Origin: Tropicibacter alexandrii
GTDB taxonomy: Bacteria > Pseudomonadota > Alphaproteobacteria > Rhodobacterales > Rhodobacteraceae
Reading direction: 5' to 3'
Assembly: GCF_003667315.2 (NCBI RefSeq)
Contig: NZ_RCTZ02000001.1
Coordinates: 62,001 to 126,000, forward strand
DNA: 64,000 nucleotides
Part shown: in pieces, positions 54,031-63,084 of the stretch
How the letters are laid out: every line of letters starts with the position of its first letter
Numbering within the stretch: position 1 is the stretch's first letter
Program-made: the position numbers and the translations under genes
Notes under the pieces: generated by a model
The model's input: only the letters and a program-made list of their open reading frames with translations
The model's database searches: none
What the model was told of the DNA's origin: nothing

Positions 54031-55227
54031 TCAGGCCGCGCCCTGAAAGACCGCGCCGACCTCGGTGCGGATGATGCGGGCGATCAGCGCGCAATCCTCA
54101 AGGCTGAAGGTCAGCGGCAGGCGCATGTCCAAGAGCCCCGCAAGGATGCGGTCGCTGGCGGGCAGCGGCTCTGACGGGGCATAGCGCCAGCTGTCATATC
54201 GCGAGGTAAAGCCCGTGGGCTCTGCGCCCCCGAACCATTTCAGCTCGACCCCGCGCGCCGCGCAGCGTTCCAGCACGGCTTGCACCCGCGACGGTGCCCA
54301 GTCCAGCAGCAGAAACTGGATCGACGAGCCGACCGGGGTTTCGCGCGCGTCGCGCTCGATCACCGTCAGGCCGGGCGTGCCGCGCAGGCCCGCCTCGACC
54401 ATGCGGTAACGGTCGTTCCAGCGTTTCACCTGCCGGTCGAGCGCGCGCAATTGCGGGCGCAGGATCGCCGCGCGCAGGTTGTCCATCCGTCCCGAGACAT
54501 TGGGCGTGTCATACTTCACCCGTTCGAAGACCTCGCGCGCAGGCGCGGCCAGATGCCGTTCGTACAGCATGTACGAACCCGACAGGATCACCGCGCGGGC
54601 CGCGATCTCTTCGTCATCGGTCACCAGAAAGCCACCCTCGCCAGAATTCACATGCTTGTAGGTCTGGGTCGAATAGCAGCCGATCACCCCATGCCGCCCC
54701 GAGGGCACGCCGTTCCACGAGGCCCCCATGGTATGGGCGCAATCCTCGATCACACGCACGCCATGGGCGTCGCAGATCGCCATCAGCCCGTCCATGTCAC
54801 AGATATGCCCGCGCATATGGGACAGCATCAGCACATCCGCCTGATCCGCCTTGGCCTCCAGATCGTCGAGATCGATCACGAGGCCTTCGGTCACGCCGAC
54901 GAAGACCGGCACCGCCCCAACCGAGGCAATCGCGCCGGGCACAGGGGCGAGGGTAAAGGCATTGGTCAGCACCCGGTCCCCCGGTTTCACCCCCACGGCG
55001 CGCAGGGCGCATCCCAGCGCATAGCCGCCCGAGGCCACCGCCAGCGCGTATGTCGCCCCGGTCAGGGCCGCGACCTCCTGTTCGAGCAGGGCCGTTTCCG
55101 ACAACTCACCGGGGGCGGTGTTGTAGCGGTGCAGGCGGCCGTGTTGCAGCACGGCGAGTGCGGCGTCGATGCCCTCTTGGGGGATGGGTTCCTGCTGGGT
55201 GAAATTGCCGGTGAAACGCTCTGTCAT
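54031..55227 (-). CDS. DegT/DnrJ/EryC1/StrS-family PLP aminotransferase
   Basis: A 398-residue fold-type-I aminotransferase. PLP Lys191 lies in TQTYKHVNSGEGGF; VIEDCAHTMGA contains the cofactor-ring Asp. The family transfers amino groups to keto-sugars, mostly for surface glycans or antibiotics. The start at 55227 begins MTERFTGNFTQQE; the longer upstream frame has no match. The substrate is unknown. It diverges from the MmgE/PrpD gene. Confidence 0.9.
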   Translation of the reverse strand: MTERFTGNFTQQEPIPQEGIDAALAVLQHGRLHRYNTAPGELSETALLEQEVAALTGATYALAVASGGYALGCALRAVGVKPGDRVLTNAFTLAPVPGAIASVGAVPVFVGVTEGLVIDLDDLEAKADQADVLMLSHMRGHICDMDGLMAICDAHGVRVIEDCAHTMGASWNGVPSGRHGVIGCYSTQTYKHVNSGEGGFLVTDDEEIAARAVILSGSYMLYERHLAAPAREVFERVKYDTPNVSGRMDNLRAAILRPQLRALDRQVKRWNDRYRMVEAGLRGTPGLTVIERDARETPVGSSIQFLLLDWAPSRVQAVLERCAARGVELKWFGGAEPTGFTSRYDSWRYAPSEPLPASDRILAGLLDMRLPLTFSLEDCALIARIIRTEVGAVFQGAA

Positions 55228-55375
55228 GGCGGTGTTTTGCGCGGGCTTTGCAGCGCGGTCAATGGCTTTCAAAGCCGCTCGGGGCTTTGCCCCGGCCTGC
55301 GCGAGGTCGCAGTTGCCATGCTGGCATGTCGCAAACGCTGCGGACGGGCGCGGGCCGCGCGCGCAGGCTGAGGTC

Positions 55376-56698
55376 ATGGACAGCATCGACTTCATTCATT
55401 CCGTGCGCTGGTCGGACCTGCCACCCCAGGTGCAGGCCCGCGCCAAGGCCTGCCTGCGCGACCTGCTGGGCGTGGCGGCGGGCGGGCAGGACACCGCGAT
55501 GGCGCGGATCACCCGCGCGCACGCCGCCGAGGACATGCCCGGCCCGGTGCCGATCCTGTTTTCCGATGCGCGGGCCTCGGCCCCGGCGGCGGCCTTGGCC
55601 ATAGCGACCGGGATCGACAGCCTTGACGGGCATGATGGGTATAACCCGTCCAAGGGCCATGTGGGTTGCTCGCTGCTGGCGGCGATGCTGGCGCTGGGGC
55701 CAGAGGACCTGTCGGGTGAGGCGTTCCTGACGACGCTCGCCATGGGCTACGAGATCGGCAGCCGCTGCGCCGAGGCACAGCATGCCAGCGCGCCGGATTA
55801 CCACACCTCGGGCAGTTGGGGGGCGGTGTCGGCGGCGGCGGCGGGGGCGCGGCTGCGGGCGCTGACGCGTGACCAGACCCGCCACGCGCTGGGGATCGCC
55901 GAGTATCACGGGCCGCGCAGCCAGATGATGCGCTGCATCGATGCGCCGACCATGGTCAAGGACGGCTCGGGCTGGGGGGCGATGGCGGGGGTCTCGGCGG
56001 TGCTGATGGCGCGGCGCGGCTTCACCGGCGCGCCTGCGCTGATCGTCGAAGAGGTCACCGGCCCATGGGCCGATCTGGGCCATGACTGGCGGATCCTGAA
56101 GCAGTATTTCAAGCCTTGGCCGGTCTGCCGCTGGGCGCAGGCGCCGGTCGCCGCCGCGCTGTCGCTGCGCGCCGCGCATGGGCTGATATCGGCGCAGATC
56201 GCGGCGGTGACGGTCGAGACCTTCCACGAATCCTGCCGTCTGGCCTGCGCAGTGCCGCAGACCACCGAAGAGGCGCAATATTCCACCTCCTTCCCGGTCG
56301 CCGTGGCGCTGGCGCGCGGCGCCTTAGGGCCTGCGGATCTGGACGGCGAAGCCTTGCACGACCCCGAGATCCTGCGCCTGAGCCGCGCGCTGACGATGGT
56401 CGAGGATCCGCAGACCAACGCCGCCTTTCCGCTGAAACGCTACGCGCGGGTGACCCTGACGCTGGTCGATGGGCAAGTGCTGACATCAGAGCGGTTCGAG
56501 CCACCTTGGGACTGGGACGCGCCGCCGACAGAGGCGGAGCTGCGCGACAAGTATCACTGTCTGGCGGACCCGGTCCTCGGCGCGGCGCGGGCGGCGGCGA
56601 TCTCCGACGCGATCAACCGGTTGGACAGTCATCCCTTCGCGACGCTGGCGGCTTTGCTGGACGGGGGGCCAGGGATGACCCCCGGCCTACGCCGCTAG
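55376..56698 (+). CDS. MmgE/PrpD family protein
   Basis: A 440-residue all-helical/alpha-beta protein of the MmgE/PrpD family (2-methylcitrate dehydratase-like, also includes iminodisuccinate epimerase and cis-aconitate decarboxylase). The GIDSLDGHDGYNPSKGHVG motif, and QYFKPWPVCRWAQAPVAAA, are the conserved core with its active-site His. No prp genes lie nearby, so methylcitrate dehydration is not assured. The start at 55376 gives MDSIDFIHSVRW; a Met far upstream overlaps the divergent gene and is not used. Confidence 0.85.
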   Translation: MDSIDFIHSVRWSDLPPQVQARAKACLRDLLGVAAGGQDTAMARITRAHAAEDMPGPVPILFSDARASAPAAALAIATGIDSLDGHDGYNPSKGHVGCSLLAAMLALGPEDLSGEAFLTTLAMGYEIGSRCAEAQHASAPDYHTSGSWGAVSAAAAGARLRALTRDQTRHALGIAEYHGPRSQMMRCIDAPTMVKDGSGWGAMAGVSAVLMARRGFTGAPALIVEEVTGPWADLGHDWRILKQYFKPWPVCRWAQAPVAAALSLRAAHGLISAQIAAVTVETFHESCRLACAVPQTTEEAQYSTSFPVAVALARGALGPADLDGEALHDPEILRLSRALTMVEDPQTNAAFPLKRYARVTLTLVDGQVLTSERFEPPWDWDAPPTEAELRDKYHCLADPVLGAARAAAISDAINRLDSHPFATLAALLDGGPGMTPGLRR

Positions 56699-56707
56699 AG
56701 CGCGCGC

Positions 56708-57370
56708 TCAGCCGATCAGGCGGCGGACTTCGTCGGAGAGCGCGTCGAAATGGTCGATCACGCCTTCGGGGTCGAGATCGCGCACCGCCTGCCCCGGCGG
56801 CGCGAATGTCACCAGAATCGAGGGCACGCCCGCATTGGCCGAGGTCTTTCGGTCGGTCTCCGTATCGCCCACCAGCAGGCAGGCATCGCGCCGCCCGCCC
56901 GCGCCATCGACGGCGGCCCACAGATGCGCCGGGTCGGGTTTCCTGACCGGCAGCGTATCCGCGCCGATCAGCGAGCCGAAGAGATCGCGCACGCCGAGTT
57001 CGCGCAGCAGCGCATCCGCCAGACCAAAGGGCTTGTTCGTGGCGATCCCCACCGCGTAGCCGGTTTCGCGCAACCGCTCGACCGCCTCGACCGCGCCGGG
57101 ATACAGGACCGTATGCACGGCAATCGCCTGCGCATAGGCGTCGAGCAGCCGGGGATACCACTCGAGCACCAGCGCCTCGTCAAAGCGGTCCGCGCGCTGC
57201 AACCCGGCAGTCAGCATCGCGCGCCCGCCGCGCAGCGCCACCCCCGCATCCGCCACCGGATCGAGTCGCACCGTCTCACCCATGCCTGAAAAACAGGCAT
57301 TTGCCGCCGCGACCAGATCCCCGCTGGTATCCGCCAAAGTCCCGTCGAGATCAAAAATTACACATTTCAT
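56708..57370 (-). CDS. gph: Phosphoglycolate phosphatase-like HAD hydrolase
   Basis: A 220-residue HAD hydrolase with the nucleophile DLDGT (Asp7), the second motif IATNKP, the Lys in RKPDP and the acidic VGDTETDRKTSANAG. It matches Gph, which removes phosphate from 2-phosphoglycolate formed in DNA repair and photorespiratory-type metabolism. It is divergent from glmU across 112 bp and ends 9 bp from the convergent MmgE/PrpD gene. Confidence 0.88.
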   Translation of the reverse strand: MKCVIFDLDGTLADTSGDLVAAANACFSGMGETVRLDPVADAGVALRGGRAMLTAGLQRADRFDEALVLEWYPRLLDAYAQAIAVHTVLYPGAVEAVERLRETGYAVGIATNKPFGLADALLRELGVRDLFGSLIGADTLPVRKPDPAHLWAAVDGAGGRRDACLLVGDTETDRKTSANAGVPSILVTFAPPGQAVRDLDPEGVIDHFDALSDEVRRLIG

Positions 57371-57482
57371 GGGCTTGGCCCCTTTCTGTCACATGCCGAA
57401 ATCTTGTGTGAGACGCAGCGCCTTGCCCCGGCAGATACAGCAGATAAAAGGGCCACAAGCGAAAGACAAACCGGATTTGAAC

Positions 57483-58826
57483 ATGAGCATTGCCCTGATC
57501 GTGCTGGCAGCCGGCAAAGGCACCCGCATGCAAAGCGACCTGCCCAAGGTCCTGCACCGCATCGCCCACGCCCCCATGCTGTGGCACGCCCTGCGCGCAG
57601 GGTCCGCACTGGCCCCCGAACGCACCGTCGTCGTCGCCGGACACGGCGCCGACCTCGTGGAAACCTCGGCACTGGAATACGACCCCGAGATGCGCGTCGT
57701 GCTGCAAGAGGAACAGCTTGGCACCGCCCACGCGGTGGCACAGGCGCGGCCCGCGCTGGACGGCTTCGAGGGCGACGCCATCGTGCTTTATGGCGACACG
57801 CCCTTCATATCCGAGGCGACGCTGAACGCCATGGCCGAGGCGCGGCGCAAGCACGACATCGTCGTGCTGGGCTTCGAGGCAGCAGACCCGGCGCGCTACG
57901 GGCGGCTGGTCACCGAGGGTGACGACTTGCTGCGCATCGTCGAATTCAAGGACGCCACCGAAGAGGAGCGCGCCCTCACCCTGTGCAATTCCGGCGTCGT
58001 CGCCGCCGATGCGCAGACCATGTTCGAGCTGATCGAGGCGGTGGGCAATGCCAACGCCTCGGGCGAATACTACCTGACCGACATTCCCGGCATCGCCCGC
58101 GCACGCGGTCTGTCCGCCACCGTGGTCCGCTGCCCCGAGGCCGAGACGCTGGGCGTGAACTCCCGCGCCGATCTGGCCGCCGCCGAGGCCGCCTTTCAGG
58201 CCCGCGCCCGCGCCGAGCTGCTGGACCTGGGTGTCACCCTGCCCGCCCCGGAAACCGTGCATCTGGCATGGGACACCGTCATCGGGCGCGATTCGGAGAT
58301 CGAGCAGAACGTCGTCTTTGGCCCGCAGGTCACGGTGGAAAGCGGCGCGCGCATCCGTGCCTTCAGCCATCTCGAAGGCTGCCATGTCAGCCGCGGTGCC
58401 ATCGTCGGCCCCTATGCCCGTCTGCGCCCCGGGGCCGAGCTGGGCGAGGATGTGCATGTGGGCAACTTCGTCGAGGTCAAGAACGCCATCCTGCACGAGG
58501 GCGTCAAGGCCAACCACCTGACCTATCTCGGCGACGCCGAGATCGGGCGCAAGACCAATATCGGCGCGGGCACGATCACCTGCAACTATGACGGCGTCTT
58601 CAAGCACAAGACAACGATTGGCGAGGGGGCCTTCATCGGGTCCGACACCATGCTGGTCGCCCCCGTCACCATCGGCGACGGCGCCATGACCGGCTCCGGT
58701 TCGACCATCACCGAAGACGTCCCCGCCGGCGCTCTGGCCCTGTCGCGCGCGCCGCAACAGGTCAAACCCGGCATGGCCACGAAATTGATGAATATGTTGA
58801 GATCGCGCAAGGCCAAGGGCCAATAA
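57483..58826 (+). CDS. glmU: Bifunctional UDP-GlcNAc pyrophosphorylase / glucosamine-1-phosphate acetyltransferase
   Basis: A 447-residue GlmU, the usual length. The nucleotidyltransferase half has LAAGKGTRMQSDLPKVLH; the C-terminal left-handed beta-helix carries the acetyltransferase hexapeptide repeats, ending GGAGTITCNYDGVFKHKT. It makes UDP-GlcNAc from glucosamine-1-phosphate for peptidoglycan and lipid A. The start at 57483 begins the enzyme core. glmS follows 36 bp downstream. Confidence 0.97.
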   Translation: MSIALIVLAAGKGTRMQSDLPKVLHRIAHAPMLWHALRAGSALAPERTVVVAGHGADLVETSALEYDPEMRVVLQEEQLGTAHAVAQARPALDGFEGDAIVLYGDTPFISEATLNAMAEARRKHDIVVLGFEAADPARYGRLVTEGDDLLRIVEFKDATEEERALTLCNSGVVAADAQTMFELIEAVGNANASGEYYLTDIPGIARARGLSATVVRCPEAETLGVNSRADLAAAEAAFQARARAELLDLGVTLPAPETVHLAWDTVIGRDSEIEQNVVFGPQVTVESGARIRAFSHLEGCHVSRGAIVGPYARLRPGAELGEDVHVGNFVEVKNAILHEGVKANHLTYLGDAEIGRKTNIGAGTITCNYDGVFKHKTTIGEGAFIGSDTMLVAPVTIGDGAMTGSGSTITEDVPAGALALSRAPQQVKPGMATKLMNMLRSRKAKGQ

Positions 58827-58862
58827 CGCGACTTATCCACATTAAATGGAAGGTTTTTGGAA

Positions 58863-60680
58863 ATGTGCGGAATTGTAGGCATTCTCGGAAAACACGAGGT
58901 CGCGCCGATGCTGGTCGAAGGCCTGCGCAGGCTGGAATATCGCGGCTACGACTCGGCCGGCATCGCCACGGTCAATGACGGCGTGCTCGACCGCCGCCGC
59001 GCCGTGGGCAAGCTGGTGAACCTGTCGGACCTTCTGGTGCACCAGCCGCTGGCGGGCAAATCCGGCATCGGCCACACCCGCTGGGCGACCCATGGCGGCC
59101 CCTCCGCCACCAATGCCCACCCGCACCGGACCGGCCCCGTCGCCGTCGTGCACAACGGCATCATCGAGAATTACAAGGACCTGCGCGCCGAGCTGGCCAA
59201 GGCCGGGATCGACGCCGAGACCGAGACCGACACCGAAACCGTCGCCATGCTGACCAAGCTGCATATCGATCAGGGCATGGCCCCGGTCGACGCGGCCTTT
59301 GCCACCGTCGAGCGGCTCGAAGGCGCGTTCGCGCTGGCCTTCCTCTTTGACGGCGAGGGCGACCTGATGGTCGCTGCGCGCAAGGGCTCGCCCTTGGCCA
59401 TCGGCCATGGCGAGGGCGAGATGTTCGTCGGCTCCGACGCCATCGCGCTCGCCCCCATGACCGACCAGATCACCTATCTGGAAGAAGGCGACCGCGCCGT
59501 CCTGACCCGCACCTCGCTGGAAATCCGCGACGAGGCGGGACGTCTGGTCAACCGAGATCAGCGCACCATCCGGATGGATGCGGCCCGCGTCGACAAGGCC
59601 GGGCACAAGCACTTCATGTCCAAGGAAATCGCCGAGCAGCCGACCGTCCTTGCCGGTGCGCTGTCGGCCTACCTGACGCAGTCCGGCATCGCCCTGCCCG
59701 ATCCGGGCATCGACTTCACCAAGGTCGACCGCCTGACCATGGTCGCCTGCGGCACCGCCTATTACGCCTGTTTCACCGCCAAATACTGGTTCGAGCAATT
59801 GGCCGGGCTGCCGGTCGAGGTCGATATCGCGTCCGAGTTCCGCTACCGCGAACCGCCGATCACCCCCGGCACCACGGCGCTGTTCGTCAGCCAATCCGGT
59901 GAGACCGCCGACACGCTGGCCGCGCTGCGCTATTGCGCGGGCAAGGCCGACAGCATCGTGTCGGTCGTCAACGTCCCCGAAAGCTCGATCGCGCGCGAAA
60001 GCGATCTGGCCCTGCCGATCCATGCGGGCGTGGAAATCGGCGTCGCCTCGACCAAGGCCTTCACCTGCCAGCTGACCGTGCTGCTGCTGCTGGCGCTCAA
60101 GGCGGCGCAGGCGCGTGGCCGCCTCAGCGATGACCGGCTGACCGGGATTCTGGCGGACCTGCGCGCCCTGCCGGGTACGTTCAACGCCGCGCTCGACCGC
60201 GACCACGTGATGAAGGAAGTCAGCCAAGACCTTGCCAAGGCGCGCGACATCCTGTTCCTCGGGCGCGGGCTGATGTATCCGCTGGCGCTGGAAGGTGCAC
60301 TGAAACTCAAGGAAATCAGCTACATCCACGCCGAAGCTTATGCATCTGGCGAGCTGAAGCATGGCCCCATCGCGCTGATCGACACCTCGGTGCCGGTGGT
60401 CGTGATGGCCCCCAAGGACAGCCTCTTCGAAAAGACCATCTCGAATATGCAAGAGGTCATGGCACGGGGCGGCAAGGTGGTTCTGGTGACGGACGCCGCC
60501 GGGGCGGCGATTGCCGGTGATGAGGCGTGGAAGACGATCATCCTGCCGCAGGTGCCCGAGGTGCTCTCGCCCCTGCTCTACGCCCTGCCCGCGCAGCTTC
60601 TGGCCTATCACACCGCCATCGCCAAGGGGACGGATGTGGACCAGCCGCGCAACCTCGCGAAATCGGTGACGGTGGAGTGA
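58863..60680 (+). CDS. glmS: Glutamine-fructose-6-phosphate aminotransferase (isomerising)
   Basis: A 605-residue enzyme. The start is set at 58863 so that the catalytic Cys is residue 2 (MCGIVGILG), as required for the N-terminal glutaminase; an ATG 2 codons upstream would bury it. The C-terminal half has two SIS domains that bind fructose-6-phosphate (GTAYYACFTAKYW, SQSGETADTLAAL). It makes glucosamine-6-phosphate, upstream of GlmU. No glmS ribozyme-like leader is visible. Confidence 0.98.
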   Translation: MCGIVGILGKHEVAPMLVEGLRRLEYRGYDSAGIATVNDGVLDRRRAVGKLVNLSDLLVHQPLAGKSGIGHTRWATHGGPSATNAHPHRTGPVAVVHNGIIENYKDLRAELAKAGIDAETETDTETVAMLTKLHIDQGMAPVDAAFATVERLEGAFALAFLFDGEGDLMVAARKGSPLAIGHGEGEMFVGSDAIALAPMTDQITYLEEGDRAVLTRTSLEIRDEAGRLVNRDQRTIRMDAARVDKAGHKHFMSKEIAEQPTVLAGALSAYLTQSGIALPDPGIDFTKVDRLTMVACGTAYYACFTAKYWFEQLAGLPVEVDIASEFRYREPPITPGTTALFVSQSGETADTLAALRYCAGKADSIVSVVNVPESSIARESDLALPIHAGVEIGVASTKAFTCQLTVLLLLALKAAQARGRLSDDRLTGILADLRALPGTFNAALDRDHVMKEVSQDLAKARDILFLGRGLMYPLALEGALKLKEISYIHAEAYASGELKHGPIALIDTSVPVVVMAPKDSLFEKTISNMQEVMARGGKVVLVTDAAGAAIAGDEAWKTIILPQVPEVLSPLLYALPAQLLAYHTAIAKGTDVDQPRNLAKSVTVE

Positions 60681-61354
60681 CACCCGAAGACGCGCTGGCA
60701 CAGATCGAGGCGGCGGGCGATCCGGCCCGCGCCGAGGGCATGGCCGCCTATCACAAGGCCCCGCGCCGCTATCTGGGCACGCCCAACCCAGTGCTGAACG
60801 ACCTCGCGACCGGCTGGCGCCGGACCCTGTCGGTCGGGGACCGCGTGGCGCTGGCCGATGCGCTGTGGCGCACGGACATCCACGAGGCCCGCATCACGGC
60901 GGCCAAGCTGCTGACGCAGGCCCGCCTGCGCCCCGATGACGCCGCTTGGGCGCTGATTGCCTCCTGGGTGCCAGAGTTCGACGCTTGGGCCATCGCCGAC
61001 CACGCCTGCATGGCCGGGCAGCGCCGCCTGCTGGCCGATCCGGCCCGGCTCGACGCGGTCGAGACATGGACGCGGTCCGACCACATGTGGACCCGCCGCG
61101 CCGCGCTTGTCATCACCCTGCCTTGGACCAAGCAGAACAACCCCACCAAGGCGGATCTGGCGATCCGCGACCGGGTGCTGGGCTGGGCGGCGGGGTATGT
61201 GGACGACCGCGACTGGTTCATCCAGAAGGCCGTGGCGTGGTGGCTGCGCGACCTGTCGAAACACGACCCCGCCCGCACGCGCAGCTTTCTCGACACTCAT
61301 GGCGACCGGCTCAAAGCCTTCGCCCGCAAGGAAGCCGGGAAATACCTGCCCTAG
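60677..61354 (+). CDS. DNA alkylation repair (AlkD-like HEAT-repeat) protein
   Basis: A 225-residue helical protein of the AlkD/ALR type: YHKAPRRYLGTPNPVLNDLA, then VETWTRSDHMWTRRAALVITLPW and RDWFIQKAVAWWLRDLSKHDP, which match the HEAT-like repeats and the Asp/Trp/Arg residues lining the DNA groove. AlkD excises bulky or cationic alkylated bases. The start is GTG overlapping the glmS stop (GTGA); a long in-frame extension into glmS is rejected. Coupling to glmS is odd and probably due to shared expression. Confidence 0.85.
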   Translation: MTPEDALAQIEAAGDPARAEGMAAYHKAPRRYLGTPNPVLNDLATGWRRTLSVGDRVALADALWRTDIHEARITAAKLLTQARLRPDDAAWALIASWVPEFDAWAIADHACMAGQRRLLADPARLDAVETWTRSDHMWTRRAALVITLPWTKQNNPTKADLAIRDRVLGWAAGYVDDRDWFIQKAVAWWLRDLSKHDPARTRSFLDTHGDRLKAFARKEAGKYLP

Positions 61355-61373
61355 CGCGGGGCTGCCCCCGCGC
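61354..61373. terminator. Hairpin between the AlkD-like gene and a lipoprotein gene
   Basis: GCGCGGGG-CTGC-CCCCGCGC is a perfect 8-bp stem between convergent stops. It has no T-run, so it is a weak or Rho-assisted bidirectional terminator. Confidence 0.5.
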
Positions 61374-61378
61374 ACGCC

Positions 61379-61867
61379 TCACTCGCCGGAATAGACCTCG
61401 ACCTCGGGCAGGTCCGTCAGCGGCGCCTCGATCAGCCGCATCGCCGCCAGCGAGATTCGGCTGCCGGTCTCGGAGGGGCGCAGTTCGACCTGCGCCGACT
61501 TGCCCGTCACCGGATAGACCACGCGCCCCTGCTCGGTCGCCGACACAAGCGGCGTTTCCAGCCAGAATCCCGGCTGCGTCGGATCGCCCAGCGACACCAC
61601 CGTCGTGCCCAGAAGACGCTCACCACCCGCCGCAGGCGCGGCAGCCTCGGCGCGCTCCTCGGCATTGGTCGTGTCGAACTGCTCGGCGGTGCGCGCCGCC
61701 GCGGTGGGAACCGGCGCCTGCGCGGCGCTGTCGGGGCGCGCCTCGGGGCGGGTCTGGCCCGCCTCGGCCACCGGCGCCGCACGGTCGCGCGACTTCAGCC
61801 CAAACGGCATCGAACCGCCGCAGCCGGACAAAGCCAGCGCGATGACGCCGATCCAGACATGTTTCAT
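61379..61867 (-). CDS. Lipoprotein of unknown function
   Basis: A 162-residue predicted lipoprotein with lipobox LSGC (Cys16). A Pro/Ala/Arg-rich linker (about 25-75) precedes a compact C-terminal domain (GTTVVSLGDPTQPGFWLETPLV, VVYPVTGKSAQVELRPSE) of beta character. No named family is recognised, but this 'lipoprotein plus small beta domain' is frequent in rhodobacteria. It diverges from moaA. Confidence 0.82.
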   Translation of the reverse strand: MKHVWIGVIALALSGCGGSMPFGLKSRDRAAPVAEAGQTRPEARPDSAAQAPVPTAAARTAEQFDTTNAEERAEAAAPAAGGERLLGTTVVSLGDPTQPGFWLETPLVSATEQGRVVYPVTGKSAQVELRPSETGSRISLAAMRLIEAPLTDLPEVEVYSGE

Positions 61868-61981
61868 GCGATCTCCCCCTTTGGTCGCAGATGACAGCGC
61901 GACCGTACCGCGCCAGTTTGCGTGATACAATTGCACGCGCCACCCTTGCCCCATTCTTTGCCGACGACTAGGTTGCCTGCC

Positions 61982-62989
61982 ATGACCACACCGCTCATAG
62001 ACCCGTTCCAGCGCCCGATCTCCTATCTTCGGGTTTCCGTCACAGACCGCTGCGATTTCCGCTGCGTCTATTGCATGTCGGAAAACATGACCTTCCTGCC
62101 AAAGAAGGAGCTGCTCACGCTGGAGGAGCTGGACCGCATGTGTTCCACCTTCGTCCGGCTGGGCGTGGAAAAGCTGCGCATCACCGGCGGCGAGCCCTTG
62201 GTGCGGCGCGACATCATGACCTTCTTCCGGTCGATGACGCGGCATCTGGACAGCGGCGCGCTGAAGGAGCTGACGCTGACCACCAATGGGTCGCAGCTGG
62301 CGCGGTTTGCCGACGATCTTTACGCGGCGGGTGTGCGCCGGGTGAACATCTCGCTCGACACGCTGAATGAGCAGAAATTCGCGGATGTGACCCGCTGGGG
62401 CCGCCTGCCGCAGGTTCTCAAGGGCATCGATGCCGCGCAGAAGGCTGGTCTTCGGGTCAAGATCAATGCCGTGGCGCTCAAGGGGTTCAACGAGGACGAG
62501 CTGATCTCGATGACCGAATGGGCGGCCGAGCGGGACATGGACCTGACCTGGATCGAGGTCATGCCCATGGGCGATATCGGCAACGAGGACCGGCTCGACC
62601 AGTATTGGAAGCTGTCCGACCTGCGCGCGCAACTGGCGCAGACCTATACGCTGACCGACCTGCCCGAGCGCACAGGCGGCCCTGCGCGCTATGTCCGGCT
62701 GGAAGAGACGGGGCAGAAGATCGGCTTCATCACGCCGCTCACGCATAACTTCTGCGAAAGCTGCAACCGCGTGCGCCTGACCTGTACGGGTGAGCTGTTC
62801 ATGTGTCTGGGGCAAGAGGACAACGCCGACCTGCGCGCGGCCTTGCGCAATCATCCCGGCGACGATGCCCCGCTTGAGGATGCGATCCGCGCCGCGATCC
62901 GGCTGAAGCCCAAGGGCCACGATTTCGACTATTCTCGCCAGACGGTGGACGGTCGTGTCTCGCGCCACATGAGCCACACGGGCGGGTAA
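61982..62989 (+). CDS. moaA: GTP 3',8-cyclase (molybdenum cofactor biosynthesis protein A)
   Basis: A 335-residue radical-SAM enzyme. The N-terminal CDFRCVYC (Cys24, 28, 31) holds the SAM cluster and GEPLV the SAM loop; the C-terminal [14 protein letters not shown] with a later Cys binds the second 4Fe-4S cluster and GTP. With MoaC it makes cyclic pyranopterin monophosphate. The start at 61982 places the motif at the normal distance. The stop lies at the edge of a palindrome array. Confidence 0.97.
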   Translation: MTTPLIDPFQRPISYLRVSVTDRCDFRCVYCMSENMTFLPKKELLTLEELDRMCSTFVRLGVEKLRITGGEPLVRRDIMTFFRSMTRHLDSGALKELTLTTNGSQLARFADDLYAAGVRRVNISLDTLNEQKFADVTRWGRLPQVLKGIDAAQKAGLRVKINAVALKGFNEDELISMTEWAAERDMDLTWIEVMPMGDIGNEDRLDQYWKLSDLRAQLAQTYTLTDLPERTGGPARYVRLEETGQKIGFITPLTHNFCESCNRVRLTCTGELFMCLGQEDNADLRAALRNHPGDDAPLEDAIRAAIRLKPKGHDFDYSRQTVDGRVSRHMSHTGG

Positions 62990-63079
62990 GCGCCTTCGAA
63001 GGCGCTTGGACCAAGCGTGTTGCAACACGCTTCCAACGCCATTCGAATGGCGTTGATCCAAGGCGCTTCGAAGCGCCTT
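62988..63079. repeat. Array of four perfect 20-bp palindromes filling the moaA-anmK gap
   Basis: Four self-complementary 20-mers stand in a row: AAGCGCCTTCGAAGGCGCTT (62988-63007), AAGCGTGTTGCAACACGCTT (63013-63032), AACGCCATTCGAATGGCGTT (63035-63054) and AAGGCGCTTCGAAGCGCCTT (63060-63079). The spacers are GGACC, CC and GATCC. The first begins inside the moaA stop codon and the last ends 5 bp from the anmK stop. Each has a different sequence but the same size and AA...TT ends. Confidence 0.85.
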
Positions 63080-63084
63080 GCTGC

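Noticed and set aside
58827-58862. A glmS ribozyme or riboswitch before glmS
   Set aside because: The glmU-glmS gap is only 36 bp, too short for one, and shows no suitable structure.
62988-63079. CRISPR array
   Set aside because: The units are palindromes with different sequences and 2-5 bp spacers; there are no repeated units with unique 30-bp spacers and no cas genes.
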